From Rudaea sp. 3F27F6 (GTDB taxonomy: Bacteria; Pseudomonadota; Gammaproteobacteria; Xanthomonadales; Rhodanobacteraceae), in contig NZ_SCNG01000003.1 in assembly GCF_005503555.1 (NCBI RefSeq), positions 310,001-374,000 of the forward strand: DNA of 64,000 nt, in the 5' to 3' direction. Under the pieces are notes generated by a model that ran no database searches, was not told the DNA's origin, and saw only the letters and a program-made list of their open reading frames with translations. Below are positions 55,299-61,935 of the stretch, in pieces; position 1 is the first letter of the stretch; every line of letters begins with the position of its first letter. The position numbers were made by a program, and so were the translations under genes.

Positions 55299-55826
55299 AT
55301 GACGCAACCATTTGTCGCAGAGGTCAAGATATTCGCGGGAAATTTCGCCCCGCGCGGCTGGGCGTTCTGCAACGGACAGATCATGGCGATATCGCAGAAC
55401 ACCGCGCTGTTTTCCTTGATCGGCACTTTCTACGGGGGCAACGGAACCTCGAATTTCGCTCTGCCCAATCTGCAAGGCAGCGTGCCTATCGGCCAGGGCC
55501 AGGGACCGGGATTGTCTCCCTACACCGTAGGCGAAACCGCTGGTACGACCGACGTCACCCTTCTCTCCAGCGAAGTCCCGCAGCACACACATACGATGCA
55601 GGGTTTCGCCGGTAGAGGCGGCACTCCGGCCAAGGTGCCGGAAGCGAACTGGTCTCTGACGACCAGCCAGGGCGGCAGTCTCTATGCCCCCGCGGGTTCC
55701 CCCGTGTCAATGGATCAGACGATGGCGACCCAGCTCGTAGGATCGCAGCCGCACAACAACATGATGCCTTACCTCGCTCTGAGCTTCATCATCGCCTTGA
55801 ACGGTGTCTTCCCCCCAAGAAATTGA
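55299..55826 (+). CDS. Tail-collar (microcystin-dependent protein-like) protein 3
   Basis: The third paralogue, 175 residues. It shows AEVKIFAGNFAPRGWAFCNG, FSLIGTFYGGNGTSNFALPN, VPQHTHTMQG and a C-terminus QPHNNMMPYLALSFIIALNG followed by VFPPRN. It starts 12 bases after copy 2, so the three genes are one transcript. The downstream Tat-signal gene overlaps or nearly touches its stop, extending the unit. Confidence 0.9.
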   Translation: MTQPFVAEVKIFAGNFAPRGWAFCNGQIMAISQNTALFSLIGTFYGGNGTSNFALPNLQGSVPIGQGQGPGLSPYTVGETAGTTDVTLLSSEVPQHTHTMQGFAGRGGTPAKVPEANWSLTTSQGGSLYAPAGSPVSMDQTMATQLVGSQPHNNMMPYLALSFIIALNGVFPPRN

Positions 55827-55855
55827 TCCCCGTACAAATTGATCCGATAACAACT

Positions 55856-56440
55856 ATGAATTCATTTCCCAAGGCCGCCGTGGCCGGAATGGGGCGACGC
55901 GACTTCTTTCGATTGACTGCAGCAGCTTTAGGTGCCGCCTCGCTGCCGGCGTGGACGCGTATCGTCGGCGCCGATGCCGAACCGTCCCTGCGCACGCGTC
56001 TTATGCAGGTAGACGCGCCCGTCGCAGCGGCAACAGCGGACTTCGGCGCGTTCCGCTTGCGCGTGATCAAGGCCTCGACTGCGCTGCCGATGCGTCTCGA
56101 TGCGGTCTATCCGCACGCGAGCCATCGCTTCTGGTACGCCTGGCAAGAGCGCGGCGAGATGCATGAGTCGCTGCCGGCGCCGGTGCGCTGGGAAGTGCGC
56201 CAGGGCGGGCTTCTGCCGATGACCCTGACTCAGGCCGGCACTAGCGTGCCGTTAGCGGTTCCCGCGGCGGAAGGCACTTACCTGCTCGCGGTCGCCGCGG
56301 ACGGAGCCGCGCCGCCGGACCTGCGCCGGTTCGAGCTGAGCGGCGATGACTGCGGCAGCCGCAGCGTTGTCTGTCGCACGAGCGGCACGAAGGCGGACTT
56401 CCCGCATCTGCTCCTTGCGGTTGAAGCCGTAACGGTCTGA
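55856..56440 (+). CDS. Twin-arginine-exported protein of unknown function
   Basis: A 194-residue protein with a twin-arginine signal, GMGRRDFFRLTAAALGAASL. The mature domain of about 150 residues is beta-rich (FRLRVIKASTALPMRLDAVY, HRFWYAWQERGEMHESLPAP). Two Cys (DDCGSRSVVCR) lie near the end. The Tat signal implies a folded or cofactor-bearing protein. A TTG at 55823 overlapping the previous stop (TTGA) is an alternative start; the ATG at 55856 has no clear ribosome-binding site. It belongs to the tail-collar gene string; no family was recognised. Confidence 0.72.
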   Translation: MNSFPKAAVAGMGRRDFFRLTAAALGAASLPAWTRIVGADAEPSLRTRLMQVDAPVAAATADFGAFRLRVIKASTALPMRLDAVYPHASHRFWYAWQERGEMHESLPAPVRWEVRQGGLLPMTLTQAGTSVPLAVPAAEGTYLLAVAADGAAPPDLRRFELSGDDCGSRSVVCRTSGTKADFPHLLLAVEAVTV

Positions 56441-56443
56441 CCC

Positions 56444-56971
56444 ATGCAGGACGGCATCAGCGCACACGCGCCTTTCGGCGCCGTTGCGTCGGCTCGCACA
56501 GGTATCACGTTTCGTCCGATCACGCCGGCCGACATGGACTTCATGCGCCAGCTGTATGCGAGCACGCGCGAGGAAGAACTCGCGCCCGTGCCGTGGCCGG
56601 AGGAGGCGAAGCAGCACTTCCTCGCCGAGCAGTTCGCTCTCCAGCACCACCATTATCAAACCTATCACGCACAGGCCGACTTCTTGCTGATCCTGCGCGG
56701 AACGGAACCGATCGGCCGCATCTACATCGACCGCGCGAATGCAGAGATCGGTCTGATCGACATCGCGCTGACGCGTGCGAACCGCGGCCACGGCATCGGC
56801 ACGGCCCTGCTCGCCGAACTGGTTGACGAAGGTCAGCGCGCAGCGCGCGTGATCGAACTCTATGTCGAACCGAACAATCCCGCGCGGCGCCTGTATGAAC
56901 GCTTCGGCTTCGGCCTCGTCGAGAATCGCGGCGTCTACGACTTCATGCGCTGGACGCCGGCGACGAAATGA
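56444..56971 (+). CDS. GNAT family N-acetyltransferase of the tail-collar locus
   Basis: A 175-residue acyltransferase. The fold signature runs from ITFRPITPADMDFMRQLYAS through EIGLIDIALTRANRGHGIGT (the acetyl-CoA loop) to YVEPNNPARRLYERFGF. It starts three bases after the Tat-protein stop, so it is co-expressed with the tail-collar genes. The target could be one of those proteins, but family membership does not show it. Confidence 0.88.
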   Translation: MQDGISAHAPFGAVASARTGITFRPITPADMDFMRQLYASTREEELAPVPWPEEAKQHFLAEQFALQHHHYQTYHAQADFLLILRGTEPIGRIYIDRANAEIGLIDIALTRANRGHGIGTALLAELVDEGQRAARVIELYVEPNNPARRLYERFGFGLVENRGVYDFMRWTPATK

Positions 56972-56976
56972 AGGCC

Positions 56977-57270
56977 TTAGTTGAAGGAGATTTCGTAGCG
57001 CATGCCGGTGCCGTCGGGGCCGGCCGGCACGGTGAACAACTCAAGCGGTCCGTGCTCAGGATGACGGTACACGTAGATGCCCTGCGGCGCGTAGTAGTCG
57101 GCGCCGTTGTCGCGCAGAGTCAGCGCGAACGCCGGCAAGCGACGCGCCGGATTGGGCCCGAGCAGACGCACTTCGATGATTTCCAGCGACACCGTCGTGT
57201 CGCCGAACTGTGCTTCGATGCGGTGATCCGGCAGCGTTTCGAAATCGGCGGCGGTAAGCTGATCGAGCAT
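56977..57270 (-). CDS. Small DUF6916-like protein
   Basis: A 97-residue soluble protein starting LDQLTAADFETLPDHRIEAQ, with VSLEIIEVRLLGPNP and GIYVYRHPEHGPLELFTVPA. The pattern (a small beta-barrel-like protein near tail-collar genes) resembles the DUF6916 group, which I recognise only tentatively. It runs opposite to the GNAT, with five bases between their stops, and divergent from the sulfotransferase. The start at 57270 is the first ATG giving the conserved N-terminus. Its function is unknown. Confidence 0.65.
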   Translation of the reverse strand: MLDQLTAADFETLPDHRIEAQFGDTTVSLEIIEVRLLGPNPARRLPAFALTLRDNGADYYAPQGIYVYRHPEHGPLELFTVPAGPDGTGMRYEISFN

Positions 57271-57305
57271 GGCGGCGTAGCGAGCGGAGTGCGGGTATCG
57301 CCGCG

Positions 57306-58529
57306 ATGATGTCAGGTATCGCGACCGGCGCCAAGCCGCAGTCGACATCGGCCGCCGCGCAGAGCGGCTCGGATGCGTTGGTGCGTTGCGCCCGGCTGAT
57401 CGCCGACCAGGCGCCTGCCGCGGCATCGCTCGCGCGGATCGAATCGATGACGCAGTTTCTCGCCGCGCTCGACGAATTTGCGCGCGCGCACGGCATCGTT
57501 CTCGACGCCGACGATCGCGAGCAAGTCCTCGCCGGTCGGCGAATCGACCGCGTCGAACTGCGGCACGCATGGAGCCTGCCGGCGCGGCGCGGCTGGCTGC
57601 CCGTCGGCGTCGAGTTCGGCGTCGGCGGAGTCGAGCTGGTCTGGGCCTGCGGCGCGGCAAGAGCCGGAGATTCGTTTTACGAGCAGGCCGTACAGAGTCT
57701 GCGATTGCGTCCGCTCAATCGCCTGTTCTCGGTGCGCACACCGTTGAGCGAGGAATTCATCGCTGCGCTTGCCGCCGACGCGCTGCCGCTGCGCGGGCTG
57801 ATCTTTCATATGTCGCGCTGCGGTTCGACCTTGATCGCGCAGGGACTCAAGGCGTGGCCGGGCGTGCGCGTGATCAGCGAACCGGGCGTGCTCGACACGG
57901 CGATCATGCTGGCGGCGAGCGGTTACGATGCGGACTGGAAAGTTTTCCGCGGCGTGCTGTCTGCGTTGTCGCAGCCTGCCGGCAATGACGAAAGCGTGGT
58001 GATTAAGACCGACGCCTGGCACGCGCTGGCGCTCGCGCCGCTGCTCGAACGTGCGCGCGTGCCATGGCTGTTCGCCTATCGCGATCCGGTCGAAGTGTTG
58101 GTTTCGCATGCGCGCGAGCCAGGGCGGCACACCGTGTCGGGCATGCTGCCCGAAGCATGGTTCGGCGGCGCAGGGCCCGATGGCGTGCCGCTGCCGCCGA
58201 TCGATTACGCGGCGCGTGCGCTCGGTGCGATCTGTGCGTCGATCGTTGCGCACGCGCATACCGGTACGCTCGTGAATTACTCGGAATTGCCGCAAGCGTT
58301 GCAGACGCGCGTGCCCTCTCTGTTCGGTCTCGATCCGCAGCACGTGGATCGAAATGTGTTTGCGTCCATCCTCGCGCTCGACGCGAAGCGTCCTTACGAG
58401 AAATTCTCCGACGACCGCGCAGCGAAGCAGGAAGCCGCCGGTGCCGCTTTGCGCGACGCGGCGGCGAAATGGATTGCGCCGCACTACGCGTCGCTGGAAC
58501 GCATTCGGCTTGGCGTGGAGGCAGGATGA
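57306..58529 (+). CDS. Sulfotransferase family protein
   Basis: A cytoplasmic PAPS-dependent sulfotransferase-like protein. The 5'-phosphosulfate loop is FHMSRCGSTLIAQGL, and the 3'-phosphate site lies in LFAYRDPVEVLVSHAREP. The domain before it (about residues 50-150) is not one I can name, and DRVELRHAWSLPARRGWLPV is its clearest part. A start at 57306 gives 407 residues; an ATG at 57447 would remove an Ala/Ser-rich extension. Its stop overlaps the next ATG (ATGA), so it is coupled to the beta-hydroxylase. The acceptor is unknown; proteins and glycolipids are both possible. Confidence 0.8.
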   Translation: MMSGIATGAKPQSTSAAAQSGSDALVRCARLIADQAPAAASLARIESMTQFLAALDEFARAHGIVLDADDREQVLAGRRIDRVELRHAWSLPARRGWLPVGVEFGVGGVELVWACGAARAGDSFYEQAVQSLRLRPLNRLFSVRTPLSEEFIAALAADALPLRGLIFHMSRCGSTLIAQGLKAWPGVRVISEPGVLDTAIMLAASGYDADWKVFRGVLSALSQPAGNDESVVIKTDAWHALALAPLLERARVPWLFAYRDPVEVLVSHAREPGRHTVSGMLPEAWFGGAGPDGVPLPPIDYAARALGAICASIVAHAHTGTLVNYSELPQALQTRVPSLFGLDPQHVDRNVFASILALDAKRPYEKFSDDRAAKQEAAGAALRDAAAKWIAPHYASLERIRLGVEAG

Positions 58530-59086
58530 TCCGCAGCCTGCGCCTGCCGGTCGATGTCGACCTGGCCGCATTGCGCGCCGATCTGACGGCCGTCGCGCCG
58601 AACGGCTGGCATCCGCATTTCAACACGCAGTACTACAGCGGCGATTGGAGCGGAATTCCGCTGCGCGGCAATCCGGGCATACACGTGCCCTTGTACACCG
58701 ACCCGACGCGCGACGATTTCGCCGACACCGCGGCGATGCAGCGCTGCGTCTACGTGCCGCGATTCCTCGCCGGATTCGAATGCCCGGTCGAATCGGTGCG
58801 CTTTCTCAAGCTCGCGCGCGGCGCGACGATACGCGAACACCGCGACTTCGGTCTTTGCTTCGAGCAAGGCGTGGCGCGCTTGCATGTGCCCGTGCACACG
58901 AATACTGCGGTCGAATTCATCCTCGACGGCGAAGCGCAAATCCTGGGCGAAGGGGAGTGCTGGTATCTGAACTTCGATCTCGGCCATCGCCTCGCCAATC
59001 GCGGCGACGCGGACCGCGTGCATCTCATCATCGATCTGCGCGTCAACGATTGGCTCGCGGCATTGTTTCGCCGCGCCGCCGGCTAG
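58526..59086 (+). CDS. Aspartyl/asparaginyl beta-hydroxylase-like protein
   Basis: A 186-residue 2-oxoglutarate oxygenase of the AspH type. The iron site is likely formed by the His in TIREHRDFG and the His of LGHRLANRG, as in AspH enzymes that lack the carboxylate ligand. NFDLGHRLANRGDADRVHLI is the characteristic C-terminal block. It overlaps the sulfotransferase stop by four bases. The substrate is unknown; family members hydroxylate Asp or Asn in proteins, so a neighbouring exported protein is a candidate. Confidence 0.85.
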   Translation: MIRSLRLPVDVDLAALRADLTAVAPNGWHPHFNTQYYSGDWSGIPLRGNPGIHVPLYTDPTRDDFADTAAMQRCVYVPRFLAGFECPVESVRFLKLARGATIREHRDFGLCFEQGVARLHVPVHTNTAVEFILDGEAQILGEGECWYLNFDLGHRLANRGDADRVHLIIDLRVNDWLAALFRRAAG

Positions 59087-59114
59087 GAGACGCGGCGCCC
59101 GCCGCCGTGCGGCT

Positions 59115-59945
59115 TCAGACGATACCGATGCGCGTGCAGACCGCGAGGGTCGCCTTGGCGCGGTTCAAAGTATAGAAGTGGATTCCCGGCACGCCGCCGG
59201 CGATGAGCTTTTCGCAGAGCTGGGCGACCACGTCGGCGCCGAACTCGCGAATCGAATCGGCGTCGTCGCGATAGGCTTCGAGGCGCTTGGCGATCCAGCG
59301 CGGAATCTCGGCGCCGCACATGTCCGAGAAGCGCTTCAGTTGCGAATACTGCGTGATCGGCATGATCCCCGGTGTGATCGGCACCGCGATGCCGGCACGG
59401 CGCGCGTCGTCGACGAAGCGGAAATACGCATCGGGGTTGAAGAAATACTGGGTGATCGCGCCGTTCGCGCCGGCCTCGACCTTGCGCTTGAAGTTGGCGA
59501 GATCGCTGTGCGCATCGCCGGACTGCGGGTGCATTTCCGGATAGGCCGCGACTTCGATGTGGAAAAAGCCGTTGTGCTCGCTGCGGATGTATTCGACCAG
59601 GTCGCTTGCGTAGTGGAATTCGCCGTAGCTGGCCATGCCCGACGGCAGGTCGCCGCGCAGTGCGACGATGCGCTTGCAGCCCATCGCCTTATAGGTCTCG
59701 ATGAGCTTGCCGATCTCGGCGCGCGTGCCGCCGACACAGGACAGATGCGGCGCGGCGTCGAGGTCGTGGTCCTCGCGCAGATGGCGCACGGTTTCCGGCG
59801 TGTAGTTCAAGGTCGAGCCGCCCGCGCCGAACGTGCAGCTCACGTACTCAGGCTTGAGCGCCTTGAGTCTCGGCAGCGCGGCCTCGAGCGTCGCGCGCTG
59901 TTCGTCGGTCTTCGGCGGAAAGAATTCGAAGCTGATCTGCGTCAT
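59115..59945 (-). CDS. metF: Methylenetetrahydrofolate reductase
   Basis: MetF reduces 5,10-methylene-THF to 5-methyl-THF for methionine synthesis using FAD and NADH. The 276-residue protein starts TQISFEFFPPKTDEQRATLE and includes VSCTFGAGGSTL (substrate region), IVALRGDLPSG and EVAAYPEMHPQS (folate and FAD contacts). It ends HFYTLNRAKATLAVCTRIGI. The ATG at 59945 fits the family start; in-frame upstream codons run into the inverted repeat. A 28-base inverted repeat lies 37 bases upstream. Confidence 0.96.
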   Translation of the reverse strand: MTQISFEFFPPKTDEQRATLEAALPRLKALKPEYVSCTFGAGGSTLNYTPETVRHLREDHDLDAAPHLSCVGGTRAEIGKLIETYKAMGCKRIVALRGDLPSGMASYGEFHYASDLVEYIRSEHNGFFHIEVAAYPEMHPQSGDAHSDLANFKRKVEAGANGAITQYFFNPDAYFRFVDDARRAGIAVPITPGIMPITQYSQLKRFSDMCGAEIPRWIAKRLEAYRDDADSIREFGADVVAQLCEKLIAGGVPGIHFYTLNRAKATLAVCTRIGIV

Positions 59946-59981
59946 CGTGCGGAAGATCGTAGTGTGCGGTGCGGGCAGTAT

Positions 59982-60009
59982 ATATCTCTTCGTCGCGATG
60001 AAGCGATAT
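59982..60009. promoter_or_regulatory. Inverted repeat upstream of metF, candidate operator
   Basis: ATATCTCTTC and GAAGCGATAT flank an 8-base loop, matching at 9 of 10 positions. It lies 37-64 bases before the metF start, in the divergent metF/luxR region. A methionine-regulator operator is the simplest reading; the regulator is unknown. Confidence 0.5.
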
Positions 60010-60111
60010 TCAAACCGCCGCGGCGGTCGAGGCATCGGATAAGAGCCCGCTGCTGCGGCCTTCGGAATCGCCTCCGTAGCAATTTCGGGATAGCATCACA
60101 GTCTGTTTCCA

Positions 60112-60146
60112 GCCTCGCCTACGCTAGCCGGCGCGATAGGCGAGGC
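60112..60146. promoter_or_regulatory. Ten-base perfect inverted repeat upstream of luxR-type gene
   Basis: GCCTCGCCTA / TAGGCGAGGC are perfect arms around a 15-base centre, 80-114 bases before the regulator start. They could be an operator for that regulator or a metF/luxR control site. Confidence 0.45.
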
Positions 60147-60225
60147 CACGACGGACCGTAGCGGGTTTGCCTCGTTGCACCCGCAATCGCATGGCGCGTC
60201 GGTTTCACCTTCGGATTTCGATGTT

Positions 60226-61044
60226 ATGCCCGCCCCACGTTCGCTGCGCGAGTTCAGCGCAGCTCTCGCGGACTTCTACCGTCCCGGCCTCGACGCAGAC
60301 ACGCTCGTCGATCGCACGTTCGCGTTGACCTCGCGCCTGCTGCGCTTTTCTCTAAACAGCCACGGCGTGCTCGACAATCGCAGCGGCGTGCTCAGCGCGA
60401 ACTTCGACTCGGCGCCGCCGGGCCTTGCCGACGCGTTCGCCGCGTTCGGCCGGCATATGGCCAAGTACCCGGCGTTCCGCTTCGATCCCGCGACCAACGC
60501 CGGCAGGCCGTTCAGCGCGCGCGACTTCTACAGCAAGCCGGCGCTGGAGAATCTCGATATCTACGTGGACGTCTACAAGCCGATGCGGCTGACCGACCAT
60601 TGCTTCGTGCATGTGCCGAGCGCGCCGCAGACCACCGTGTTCGTCGGCTTCCTGCGCGACGGCAGACCGTTCGACGAAGACGAGAAGACGCTGCTCGAGC
60701 TCCTCCAGCCGCATCTTGCGAACGGACGCCGGCTTGCGCTTGCGCTGAGCGCCGCACGAGAGGCGCCGATCGTGCCCGAGCTGTTCGCACGCGCCGGCTA
60801 CACACCACGTGAATGCGACGTGCTGTACTGGCTCACGCGCGGCAAATCGAACGACGATATGGCTCTGCTGATCGGCATCCGCGCCGATTCGGTCAGCCGC
60901 CACCTGCGCGCGATCTACGCCAAGCTCGGCGTGGAACATCGCGTCGCCGCCACCTTGCGTGCGCTTGAACTCTCGCGCCGTCTGTACGATGACATGCTTG
61001 CGCGGCTCGGCGGCAAAGCCGCATTCGCCGTCGCCACGCGCTGA
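60226..61044 (+). CDS. LuxR-family transcriptional regulator
   Basis: A regulator with a C-terminal LuxR-type helix-turn-helix (YTPRECDVLYWLTRGKSNDD, IRADSVSRHLRAIYAKLGVE). The N-terminal 190 residues look like a GAF-type or otherwise unassigned ligand domain (TTVFVGFLRDGRPFDEDEKT). No receiver domain is seen, so it is not a classic two-component regulator. ATG at 60226 is chosen; an upstream TTG at 60175 would extend it by 17 residues. Length is 272 residues. Confidence 0.82.
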   Translation: MPAPRSLREFSAALADFYRPGLDADTLVDRTFALTSRLLRFSLNSHGVLDNRSGVLSANFDSAPPGLADAFAAFGRHMAKYPAFRFDPATNAGRPFSARDFYSKPALENLDIYVDVYKPMRLTDHCFVHVPSAPQTTVFVGFLRDGRPFDEDEKTLLELLQPHLANGRRLALALSAAREAPIVPELFARAGYTPRECDVLYWLTRGKSNDDMALLIGIRADSVSRHLRAIYAKLGVEHRVAATLRALELSRRLYDDMLARLGGKAAFAVATR

Positions 61045-61349
61045 TTCCTCCATTTCAAACCGGAACGTCCGTGTCGGGCCGCAGCGGAGCGGGGCGTCGC
61101 CGTGCCGAAACGCCAAACGAATCGATCGGCCTTTTGACCTGACATAGAGTCCGCCGCCGACCACGCGCGCGCGCCAGCGAACCGGTCGAGAGGGCGATGC
61201 CGATATGCCTAATTTTAGGCGTATGCGGCCATTCACGCTTGGACTACGCTTCATCGATCTCGCTCCGGCGCGCCGGTTTTGCCGCGGACTGCTTCGCATT
61301 TCGGCGACAGCCGAAAGAACCGCCGCCAGATGCCGAAGCGGGGAATTCC
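61045..61349. other. Intergenic region before the sigma-factor gene
   Basis: A 305-base gap. An open frame continues upstream of the sigma-factor ATG to 61197 but lacks family conservation. TTGACC at 61134 has no matching -10 box. Nothing else was recognised. Confidence 0.5.
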
Positions 61350-61931
61350 ATGACTGCCGAAAAATCCAGTCCAGCCGGATCGAATCCGGACCTGACCCAT
61401 TTGCTGCACGCGTGGCGCAGCGGAGACGGCCACGCGTTCTCGGCCCTGATCGACGAGGCCTACGTGGCCCTCAAGCAGATGGCCGTGCGCCGCGTCGGCA
61501 ACCACGGCGCGGCCACGTTGTCGCCGACCGAACTCGTGCACGAAACGGCGTTGGGGATGATGCAGTCACCGATGGACTTCGCCAACCGCGCGCATTTCTT
61601 CGCCACCATGTCGCTGGCAATGCGTTCGATCCTGGTCGATCGCGCGCGTGCGCGCGCGGCGGAAAAACGCGGCGGCCGCGACGTGCAGGTCAGCCTGTCG
61701 CGCGCCGACTTCGGTGACGAAGGCGCCCTCGCGGTCGACCTTCTTGCTCTGGAACAGGCACTGACGCGGCTGGAAACACTCGATCCGCGCTGCGGCCAGA
61801 TCATGCACCTGACTTATTTCGGCGGCTTGCAGCAGGACGAGATCGCCCTCGTGATGGACGTTTCCGTGCCGACCGTGAAACGCGATCTGCGCTTTGCGCG
61901 TTCCTGGCTGCTCAAGGCGATCGGCGACTGA
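61350..61931 (+). CDS. ECF-type RNA polymerase sigma factor
   Basis: A 193-residue ECF-like sigma factor. Region 2 spans about 15-100 (AFSALIDEAYVALKQMAVRR, then FANRAHFFATMSLAMRSILV and RARARAAEKRGG). Region 4 spans 130-190 (LEQALTRLETLDPRCGQIMH, QQDEIALVMDVSVPTVKRDL). The pattern is that of the ECF group paired with Ser/Thr kinases in Xanthomonadales. The ATG at 61350 follows GGGGAA. The kinase gene starts four bases after its stop. Confidence 0.9.
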   Translation: MTAEKSSPAGSNPDLTHLLHAWRSGDGHAFSALIDEAYVALKQMAVRRVGNHGAATLSPTELVHETALGMMQSPMDFANRAHFFATMSLAMRSILVDRARARAAEKRGGRDVQVSLSRADFGDEGALAVDLLALEQALTRLETLDPRCGQIMHLTYFGGLQQDEIALVMDVSVPTVKRDLRFARSWLLKAIGD

Positions 61932-61935
61932 TCCC

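Noticed and set aside
54221-55826. Prophage remnant, because of three tail-collar proteins
   Set aside because: No integrase, capsid, portal, terminase or lysis gene is near, and the genes are in operon-like spacing with Tat and GNAT genes.
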